This document shows, in pieces, positions 1 through 6,879 of a DNA stretch of 6,879 bases. Numbering within the stretch: position 1 is the stretch's first letter; every line of letters starts with the position of its first letter. The position numbers and the translations under genes were made by a program. The stretch comes from Candidatus Roizmanbacteria bacterium (lineage in GTDB: Bacteria; Patescibacteriota; Microgenomatia; UBA1406), in NCBI GenBank assembly GCA_024653645.1, contig JANLHK010000035.1:1-6879 (forward strand). Reading direction: 5' to 3'. The notes below the pieces were generated by a model that was not told where the DNA came from, did not search any database, and saw nothing but the letters and a program-made list of their open reading frames with translations.

Positions 1-291
1 CCTCAGTATCGTCGAACTACCAAGGACTCTCAAATTAAAATCGTATTTGAGGCGTTAGCTCAATCTAATGTGGCATTTCGCATACTGGCTCCGTTACTGG
101 TGTCGTTGACATTAGGTATCGCCTGTGATAAAGTCTTCAACGTACCGCCCTTCGGAACGGTACTATTTTTATTTTTAGGAACATTAGCAAGCTTTTATAG
201 TATTTATAAACTGATTCAAGATCAGAAGAATGCCGCACGTCAGCATAAAAGCAGAAACACTCTTCAACGCAGGCCCGCTAACGGTCACTAA
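1..291 (+). CDS. AtpI/AtpZ-like small membrane protein, 5'-truncated by the window edge
   Basis: Small two-helix membrane protein preceding the ATP synthase genes. AtpI/AtpZ-family proteins are thought to help c-ring assembly or Mg2+/Ca2+ supply, but are not part of the finished enzyme. The frame is open from the first base through 96 codons. Codons 27-43 and 52-72 form two hydrophobic segments separated by a short turn containing two prolines (codons 49-50). The second segment ends in a pattern like 'FYSIYKLI', typical of the family, followed by a basic tail. A GTG at 70 could start a 73-residue protein, but its first membrane segment would then begin almost at once. The 23 open codons before it include a plausible amphipathic lead-in, so I favour a start to the left of the window. 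No in-frame ATG is visible. The last 62 nt overlap atpB in another frame, so the basic tail may be little constrained. The family call rests on position and hydrophobic pattern rather than a diagnostic residue. Confidence 0.7.
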   Translation, partial: PQYRRTTKDSQIKIVFEALAQSNVAFRILAPLLVSLTLGIACDKVFNVPPFGTVLFLFLGTLASFYSIYKLIQDQKNAARQHKSRNTLQRRPANGH

Positions 292-943
292 TTCCTTCAT
301 CACCAATATCTTAATCGCGATACTCCTTATTATCGTTGCCGTTATGTACTATAAGGGGCAAAAAACGGTTACGGGTATTCTCGACCTTGCTCTGCGGGGA
401 TTGTATGATTTGTTCTCAATGGTTTTTGGAGACAAAATTAATACCTATTTCCCTATTGTTGCAACATTCTTTATTTATATCCTTATCCTCAATTGGTTTG
501 GGTTGTTGCCCGGAGTAGGATCCATCGGTGAGCCCCACGGTGAAGGTATTATTCCTTTTTTACGTGGCGGAACTGCGGATTTAAGCACCACCTTGGGATT
601 GTCTCTATTGGCCATAGGAATGGTGCAGTTTTACGGTATTCGTGAGTTGGGATTTAAGGCGTATATCTCAAAGTTTATCAACCTACGCGGCCCCATTGAT
701 TTTGTGCTGGGCTTGCTTGAAATTATATCTGAGTTATCACGCGCACTCTCACTCGCGTTCCGGTTATTTGGTAATATTATTGCCGGTGAAGTATTATTGG
801 TGATCGTTGCATTTCTCATTCCCTATTTTGTATCATTGCCATTTCTGGTATTTGAAATATTTGTCGGACTGATTCAGGCAGTGGTATTTACGATGTTAGT
901 CTCTATTTTTATATCAGTTGCAACCACAAAACATTCCGCTTAA
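230..943 (+). CDS. atpB: ATP synthase F0 subunit a
   Basis: Membrane subunit that forms the two ion half-channels beside the c ring. It has 237 residues, near the short end for the family. Hydrophobic segments lie at about 22-41, 73-95, 119-137, 155-170, 183-212 and 214-232. The hallmark stretch 'LSLAFRLFGNIIAGE' is at 173-187; R178 corresponds to the essential arginine (E. coli R210). Q216 lies where the conserved glutamine of the last helix is expected. The motif 'LNWFGLLPGVGSIG' at 87-100 is also typical. The ATG at 230 is favoured because the family's N-terminal pattern (roughly HVSIKAE.LF..GPL.VTNS) begins right after it. This start lies inside the preceding gene, giving a 62-nt overlap, with only a weak purine-rich run (AGAAG, 224-228) as a ribosome site. 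The stop codon lies in the loop of a hairpin before atpE. Confidence 0.97.
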   Translation: MPHVSIKAETLFNAGPLTVTNSFITNILIAILLIIVAVMYYKGQKTVTGILDLALRGLYDLFSMVFGDKINTYFPIVATFFIYILILNWFGLLPGVGSIGEPHGEGIIPFLRGGTADLSTTLGLSLLAIGMVQFYGIRELGFKAYISKFINLRGPIDFVLGLLEIISELSRALSLAFRLFGNIIAGEVLLVIVAFLIPYFVSLPFLVFEIFVGLIQAVVFTMLVSIFISVATTKHSA

Positions 944-950
944 GGCGGAA
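934..950 (+). promoter_or_regulatory. Hairpin spanning the atpB stop codon
   Basis: A perfect 6-bp inverted repeat, TTCCGC (934-939) and GCGGAA (945-950), encloses the 5-nt loop TTAAG. The atpB stop codon TAA (941-943) sits in the loop. No T-run follows; instead the atpE ribosome site begins 2 nt downstream, so this is not an intrinsic terminator. A ribosome terminating at atpB would occupy and melt it. It could influence coupling, mRNA processing or stability at the a/c junction. The structure is seen in the sequence; the role is inference. Confidence 0.45.
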
Positions 951-951
951 C

Positions 952-960
952 AGAAAGGAG
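952..960 (+). promoter_or_regulatory. Strong Shine-Dalgarno site of atpE
   Basis: AGAAAGGAG ends 8 nt before the ATG at 969. It is the best ribosome-binding site in the window and fixes the atpE start. In-frame codons upstream of 969 belong to the atpB end and spacer and do not resemble a c subunit. A strong site here fits the need for many c subunits per complex, compared with one a subunit and two b subunits. Confidence 0.85.
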
Positions 961-968
961 ATGACAAT

Positions 969-1199
969 ATGTTAGATGCAGAATCGATAAAAAATATAAT
1001 GACGGGTGCAACCATTGCCATTGGTGCCATTGGTCCCGCCCTTGCGATTGGTATGATTGGTGCAAAAGGTGTTGAAGCCATCGGTCGAAACCCAGAAGCA
1101 CAATCAGGTATTACGACTAACATGATTTTGGCTATTGCTTTCGCGGAAGCCGTTGCTATTTACGCTCTCGTCGTATCACTTATTATTAAATTTACCTAA
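969..1199 (+). CDS. atpE: ATP synthase F0 subunit c (proton-type rotor ring)
   Basis: Hairpin-shaped lipid-binding proteolipid that oligomerises into the rotor ring. It has 76 residues, a normal length. Helix 1 (about 8-32) carries the small-residue pattern 'GATIAIGAIGPALAIG' needed for tight helix packing. The polar loop holds R40-N41-P42, which contacts gamma and epsilon. Helix 2 (about 50-74) carries the ion-binding carboxylate E60 in 'AIAFAEAVAIYALVV'. Compared from memory with the Na+-type c subunit of Ilyobacter (Q32, E65, S66), the glutamine position is I28 and the residue after the carboxylate is A61. Na+ ligands are therefore missing, and proton coupling is inferred. The ATG at 969 is chosen over an upstream in-frame start at 918 because of the Shine-Dalgarno at 952-960 and the family's N-terminus. 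The atpF start follows the stop after 3 nt. Confidence 0.97.
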   Translation: MLDAESIKNIMTGATIAIGAIGPALAIGMIGAKGVEAIGRNPEAQSGITTNMILAIAFAEAVAIYALVVSLIIKFT

Positions 1200-1202
1200 C
1201 GA

Positions 1203-1703
1203 ATGGAAAAGCTGGGAATAAACGGAGGACTGTTACTAGCACAGACAATTAATTTCGTCATTGTGCTGGTGGTGTATCTTCGTTATGTACACAAGCCGTT
1301 TTTGAAAAAGATTAAAGCTGAGCATGAAAAGCACACACAGCTCGAGCGCCTGGTGCGTGAAGCAAAAGAGCAGGAGGCAGTATTGTTACAGAAACAAGAG
1401 GCTATGCAGCAGGAAACCGAACAGAAACTGAAAAAAGAGTATGCAGCCATGAAAAAAGAGGTGGATGTGGCCAAACGCTCCATTCTGAAAGAAGCCCATG
1501 AAGAGGCGGATCGAATCCGTGAGCATAATATGGAAATGATTGAACAGGAAAAGAACAAAATGCTCACTGAGGTGCGGGGTGATGTGGTGCGAATTGCGTC
1601 TTTAGTGCTTGAGAAGGCACTGCAGGGCATGGTACGTCGTGAGCTTCAGGAAAAGGTTACCAAAGAGGTCATTGCGCAGTTGCCGAAAGTGGAACAACCA
1701 TGA
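1203..1703 (+). CDS. atpF: ATP synthase F0 subunit b (peripheral stalk)
   Basis: Membrane-anchored stator subunit whose dimer links subunit a to delta and the alpha/beta head. It has 166 residues. One N-terminal membrane segment (about 9-27, 'GLLLAQTINFVIVLVVYLR') leads into a short 'VHKPFLKKI' hinge typical of b. A long, highly charged, heptad-like alpha-helical region then runs from about 35 to 135. The C-terminal part, around 'EVRGDVVRIASLVLEKAL' (124-141), matches the conserved delta-binding end of the family. No Shine-Dalgarno is visible before the ATG. The start lies 3 nt after the atpE stop, so translation probably depends on coupling to atpE. The last codon overlaps atpH in an ATGA arrangement. 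Only one b-type gene is seen, so a b2 homodimer is expected rather than a b/b' pair. Confidence 0.95.
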   Translation: MEKLGINGGLLLAQTINFVIVLVVYLRYVHKPFLKKIKAEHEKHTQLERLVREAKEQEAVLLQKQEAMQQETEQKLKKEYAAMKKEVDVAKRSILKEAHEEADRIREHNMEMIEQEKNKMLTEVRGDVVRIASLVLEKALQGMVRRELQEKVTKEVIAQLPKVEQP

Positions 1704-2038
1704 AAAAGTCGTCTAAAGCGCTTCCGGATGATATTCGACCCTCAAAAGTCGAGGCACAGCTGGCGGTGCTGTTGGATGATAAGGCGTTTCGTGGACGCGT
1801 CGCTGATTTAATGGCTCGTCACGAAGCAGCGATAGAAATCAGTAGCCCGTATGCACTGCCAAAAACAGACGAAGAGGCTATTCTGCGCACGTTTGGTATG
1901 AGTCGTGACAGTGTGAAGGTGGTCAATACGGTTGACCCGGGACTGTTGATGGGACTGACGATTAAGTTTCACGATTATTATTTTGATCTCTCTTTGAAAG
2001 GGAGGTTAAACCAAGTTTTTGAAAGTTTACAGACATAG
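1700..2038 (+). CDS. atpH: ATP synthase F1 subunit delta, short form lacking most of the N-terminal domain
   Basis: Delta joins the peripheral stalk to the top of the F1 head. Ordinary delta has about 175-180 residues, with an N-terminal six-helix domain that binds the alpha N-termini and a C-terminal domain that binds b. This protein has only 112 residues. The C-terminal signature is recognisable: 'VNTVDPGLLMGLTIKF' (75-90, compare the usual vDpsLiGGl.i) and 'DLSLKGRLNQVFESL' (96-110, compare the usual DgSvrgrL). Residues 1-45 are a short, charged, probably helical region, too small for the full N-terminal domain. The gene starts on ATGA overlapping the atpF stop, and atpF itself ends normally, so no missing domain is hidden upstream. 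The frame is clean, so this looks like a reduced subunit rather than a broken gene. Identity rests on the C-terminal motif plus its position between atpF and atpA. Confidence 0.85.
   Translation: MKKSSKALPDDIRPSKVEAQLAVLLDDKAFRGRVADLMARHEAAIEISSPYALPKTDEEAILRTFGMSRDSVKVVNTVDPGLLMGLTIKFHDYYFDLSLKGRLNQVFESLQT
2000..2006 (+). promoter_or_regulatory. Shine-Dalgarno-like GGGAGGT inside the atpH end
   Basis: The run AAAGGGAGGT ends at 2006 within the atpH coding sequence. It lies 12 nt before an in-frame TTG (2019) and 36 nt before the ATG at 2043 chosen for atpA. It could load ribosomes for atpA from the TTG, or help keep the downstream start accessible. It also encodes the conserved K-G-R stretch of delta, so its resemblance to a ribosome site may be partly coincidental. 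Confidence 0.4.
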
Positions 2039-2042
2039 CACG

Positions 2043-3552
2043 ATGGCACAAAAAGCAAGCATAGCCGGTAACCTTATGAAAGAAATTGAATCCGTGAAGT
2101 CGCCGATTGTCGGCGGACAAAGCGGTGAGATTATTGAACTGTATGATGGAGTAGCCATCGTGGAGGGATTACCCAACGCCCGCTATGGTGAAATGGCGTC
2201 ATTGGGTAACAATCATGTGGGTATGGTTACCGATCTTAAAGAATTTCAGGTTGCGGTATTGCTGTTTGATGACTATACCCAGCTGCGGGTTGGGGATCGG
2301 GTGACCACCAATGGCACGATTCTCAGTATTCCCGTTTCAGAGAAATTACTCGGCCGTGTGGTAAACCCACTCGGTGCACCGATTGATGGACAGGGTGCCC
2401 TCCCTACCAAAGAGCGAGAAGATATTGAAAAGATTGCTCCTGGTATCGTGCATCGAAAATCGGTATCCGTTCCGTTGCAAACCGGCATTAAATCAATCGA
2501 TGGTCTTATTCCCATTGGCCGCGGGCAGCGTGAGCTTATTATCGGAGACCGTTCAACCGGTAAAACCACCATTGCAATAGACACTATTTTGAATCAGAAA
2601 AAAGAAGGGGTTATCTGTGTGTATGTCGCCATTGGGCAAAAAGAATCCAAGGTGGCCCAGGTGGTGAATCTTTTATCGGAGGCAGGCGCCATGGCCTATA
2701 CCATAGTGGTAAACGCGTCAGCCAACGATCCAGGTTCTTTGCAATACATCGCTCCGTATTCGGGAAGCGCTATTGCCGAGTACTTTATGAACAAAGGAAA
2801 AGACGTTTTGATTATTTACGATGACCTAACGAAACATGCTTGGGCGTATCGCCAGATTTCGCTTATTCTGCGCCGCCCGGCAGGACGTGAGGCATATCCG
2901 GGAGATGTATTTTATCTCCATTCCCGGTTGCTTGAGCGTGCCTGTCGATTGTCACCTGAAAAAGGAGGAGGGTCCATTACGGCGCTTCCTATTATTGAAA
3001 CGCAAGAAGGCGATATTGCTGCCTACATTCCCACCAATGTCATTTCCATTACGGATGGCCAGATCTTTTTGGAAAAAGATTTGTTTAATGCGGGTATGCG
3101 TCCGGCCATCAACGTGGGAGCATCGGTATCCCGTGTAGGTTCATCGGCACAGGTTAAAGCTATGAAGCAAGTTGCCGGACAGCTCAAGCTTGAGTTGGCC
3201 CAATACCGTGAGTTGGCTGCCTTTTCACAGTTTGCTTCAGAGCTTGATGAGGATACCAAGAAGACGCTTGACCGAGGAGCTCGTATGTATGAGCTCTTGA
3301 AGCAGGGAAAGAATAAGCCACTCACTCTGTCAGAGCAGGTCGTCACGATGTGGTTTGGTGTTCGTGGATACACCAAAGACATTCCGGTTACCGCCATATC
3401 GCAGTTTGAGGCAGAGGCGCTTGAGTACGTCAAAGCTAAGCACGCTGCATTACTTGAGACGGTTGCCAAGGAAAAAATTCTGAGTGAGAAAACTGAGGCT
3501 GAACTGCACAAAATTGCTAAAAAGTTTATTACGTTATTTTCTGTAAAAGGAC

Positions 3553-3578
<26 letters not shown>
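2043..3578 (+). CDS. atpA: ATP synthase F1 subunit alpha
   Basis: Non-catalytic nucleotide-binding subunit of the alpha3beta3 head. It has 511 residues from the ATG, close to the E. coli length of 513. An N-terminal helix (about 1-25) is followed by the beta-barrel domain. The P-loop 'GDRSTGKT' lies at 168-175, with serine at the place where glutamine is nearly universal. The segment 'YDDLTKHAWAYRQISL' (259-274) and 'GREAYPGDVFYLHSRLLERA' (281-300) are clear alpha hallmarks. R364 in 'VGASVSRVGSS' matches the arginine finger that reaches the catalytic site. A helical C-terminal domain follows. A TTG at 2019 would add eight residues and overlap atpH by 20 nt. I prefer ATG 2043 because it gives the usual N-terminal length and lies 4 nt after the atpH stop, like other junctions here. 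The 3' end overlaps atpG by 26 nt. Confidence 0.95.
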
Positions 3579-5803
<2,225 letters not shown>

Positions 5804-5807
5804 AGCG

Positions 5808-6224
5808 ATGAAGTATCTGAATGTTCGTATCCTGACGCCTGAAAAGCAGGTCTATCAGGGAAACGTACAGGAAGTAACCTGTACCACGCCCGACGGTGAG
5901 ATTTCTATCCTTCCAAACCATATGCCGCTGCTGTCACTGCTGGAAGATGGGGTTGTAATACTCAAAGAAGATCGCGAGGATCGGTTTTTTTCTGCCGGAA
6001 CCGGCTTTATCGAAACCGATGGCAAAGAGGTTCGCATTCTTATCTCCCGCGCTTACGGACAGCAGGAAATTGACGAAGAGGAAATACAGCGGGTGCGAGA
6101 GCGGGCACAGAAACTGCTTGAGCAGTATCCTGAAAAGAAACTACGAGCAGAAGCGTTCACCATGCTTAAGCGGGCAACGATTGATTCACGTATATTGAAA
6201 AAGCTAAAGGTGCGTAGACGATGA
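5808..6224 (+). CDS. atpC: ATP synthase F1 subunit epsilon
   Basis: Small rotor subunit that bridges gamma and the c ring and, in many bacteria, inhibits ATP hydrolysis through its movable C-terminal helices. It has 138 residues, a full-length form. The N-terminal beta-sandwich spans about 1-85 and carries 'TPDGEISILPNHMPLLSLL' at 27-45, the family hallmark, plus 'SAGTGFIE' at 62-69. Two charged helices follow, at about 88-106 and 111-134, ending in a very basic KKLKVRRR tail. The retained helical domain suggests that regulation by epsilon is possible; many short epsilons lack it. The ATG lies 4 nt after the atpD stop without a clear Shine-Dalgarno. The stop overlaps the pyrG start in ATGA. 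Confidence 0.95.
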   Translation: MKYLNVRILTPEKQVYQGNVQEVTCTTPDGEISILPNHMPLLSLLEDGVVILKEDREDRFFSAGTGFIETDGKEVRILISRAYGQQEIDEEEIQRVRERAQKLLEQYPEKKLRAEAFTMLKRATIDSRILKKLKVRRR

Positions 6225-6879
6225 CGCGGTTCATTTTCGTATCCGGCGGTGTCATCTCAGGAATCGGTAAGGGTATAACCTCGGCATCCATTGCGCTTCT
6301 TCTCCAATGTGCCGGTTTTAAGGTTACTCCCATTAAATGTGAGAATTATCTGAATGTTGACGCGGGAACGATTAACCCCATAGAGCATGGCGATCCTTTT
6401 TTGTGCGATGACGGTACTGAGGCTGATATGGATCTGGGAGCCTATGAAAAATTTCTCAACAAAAATGTCGGTCGCCTTAATTTTATGACCATTGGCCAGA
6501 TCTACGGAACGGTTATTGAACGGGAACGGCGGTTTGAGTATAACGGGGAAGATGTGGAGGCCATACCCCACATTACTGATGAAATCCAAAAGAGGTGGAT
6601 GAAGGCAGCTCAAAAAGATGCTGCCGATATAGTGGTGGTAGAGTTGGGAGGAACCGCTGGTGAGTATCAAAATGTATTTTATTACGAGGCGGCCCGTATG
6701 TTGGCCTTAAAAAATCCCGGCATGGTACTGCATGTGCACGTGGGGTATATGCCTACGCCAGCCCATCTGGGAGAGCCAAAAACAAAACCGATTCAGCTAT
6801 CAGTACGCACTCTTAACAGCATGGGTATTCAGCCCGATATCATTGTAGCCCGTTCAGAGCAGGCCATGGACCAGCGTCG
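6221..6879 (+). CDS. pyrG: CTP synthase, amidoligase-domain part, divergent; truncated by the window edge
   Basis: CTP synthase converts UTP to CTP using ATP and glutamine, the last step of pyrimidine nucleotide synthesis in the cytoplasm. The visible 219 residues are the N-terminal amidoligase domain; the glutaminase domain would lie beyond the window. The P-loop-like 'SGGVISGIGKG' is at 8-18 (K17). K39, D71 (in 'EADMDLGAYEKF') and E141 (in 'VVELGGTAGE') match E. coli K40, D72 and E140, so ATP and Mg2+ binding should be intact. Several normally invariant spots differ: 'KCENYLNVDAGT' for KLDPYINVDPGT, 'EHGDPFL' for QHGEVFV, 'GEYQ' (147-150) for GDIE, and 'KTKPIQLSV' for KTKPTQHSV. These lie in the nucleotide-binding or CTP-feedback region. 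The start overlaps the atpC stop in ATGA, so the gene is probably co-translated with the ATP synthase operon. The family call is firm; exact activity is less so. Confidence 0.9.
   Translation, partial: MTRFIFVSGGVISGIGKGITSASIALLLQCAGFKVTPIKCENYLNVDAGTINPIEHGDPFLCDDGTEADMDLGAYEKFLNKNVGRLNFMTIGQIYGTVIERERRFEYNGEDVEAIPHITDEIQKRWMKAAQKDAADIVVVELGGTAGEYQNVFYYEAARMLALKNPGMVLHVHVGYMPTPAHLGEPKTKPIQLSVRTLNSMGIQPDIIVARSEQAMDQR

Noticed and set aside
1..70. Possible promoter before the AtpI-like GTG at 70
   Set aside because: No paired -35/-10 elements are convincing, and the reading frame is open through the whole stretch, so it is more likely coding.
934..950. Intrinsic terminator between atpB and atpE
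   Set aside because: There is a stem but no T-run; a ribosome site and an essential gene follow directly.
918..968. Upstream in-frame start extending the c subunit by 17 residues
   Set aside because: The extension covers the atpB end, the hairpin and the Shine-Dalgarno, and the family N-terminus begins at 969.
1283..1630. Cysteine- and serine-rich open frame opposite atpF
   Set aside because: The composition is the mirror of the Lys/Glu-rich coiled coil of subunit b (AAA, GAA and GCA codons), not a real Cys-rich peptide.
3277..3296. Two GAGCTC palindromes 8 nt apart in atpA
   Set aside because: Short self-complementary hexamers within conserved coding sequence; expected by chance and without supporting context.
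3023..3511. 162-codon open frame on the minus strand
   Set aside because: It is fully antisense to the conserved atpA C-terminal half, its translation is serine- and cysteine-rich low-complexity sequence, and it has no independent signals.
5994..6005. GCCGGAACCGGC palindrome in atpC
   Set aside because: The loop is too small for the full stem, leaving only four pairs; it lies in coding sequence with no regulatory context.
6257..6670. 137-codon open frame on the minus strand
   Set aside because: It lies opposite the clear PyrG amidoligase domain, resembles no family I recognise, and is best explained as the shadow of pyrG codon bias.

Overview
The window is almost wall-to-wall coding sequence on the + strand. 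It holds a complete F-type ATP synthase (atp) operon in the classical bacterial order, followed by the first part of a CTP synthase gene. The order is atpI-like (left-truncated), atpB (a), atpE (c), atpF (b), atpH (delta), atpA (alpha), atpG (gamma), atpD (beta), atpC (epsilon), then pyrG (right-truncated). There is no non-coding stretch above about 30 bases, and I found no RNA gene, mobile element, CRISPR array or integration site.

Organism. This is a bacterium using the standard stop codons: TAA, TAG and TGA all end genes here, so TGA is not recoded. Several traits suggest a streamlined genome of the Patescibacteria/CPR type: a very short delta subunit, a minimal a subunit starting directly at its first membrane segment, extremely tight gene packing with overlaps, an alpha subunit with the variant segment 'TKHAWAYRQ', and a divergent PyrG. 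This assignment rests on recalled sequence resemblance and is moderate in confidence.

Layout. Nucleotides 1-291 encode the tail of an AtpI/AtpZ-like two-helix membrane protein that overlaps atpB by 62 nt. Nucleotides 230-1703 encode the membrane sector and stalk (a, c, b). Nucleotides 1700-5803 encode delta and the F1 core subunits alpha, gamma and beta. Nucleotides 5808-6224 encode epsilon. From 6221 pyrG begins on an ATGA overlap and runs off the right edge.

Function. The a subunit and c ring form the ion path, b and delta form the peripheral stalk, gamma and epsilon form the rotor, and alpha3beta3 is the catalytic head. The catalytic residues of beta, the essential arginine of a and the carboxylate of c are all present, so the enzyme should be functional. 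The c subunit lacks the known Na+-ligand pattern, which points to proton coupling. CTP synthase consumes ATP, so its place at the end of this transcript could link nucleotide synthesis to energy supply, but that is inference.

Expression signals. Only atpE has a convincing upstream Shine-Dalgarno, and a small hairpin enclosing the atpB stop codon lies just before it. Most other junctions are short stop-to-ATG gaps (3-4 nt) or overlaps, consistent with translational coupling. I see no previously undescribed system. The most notable points are the missing delta N-terminal domain, the divergent PyrG and the operon's translational layout.
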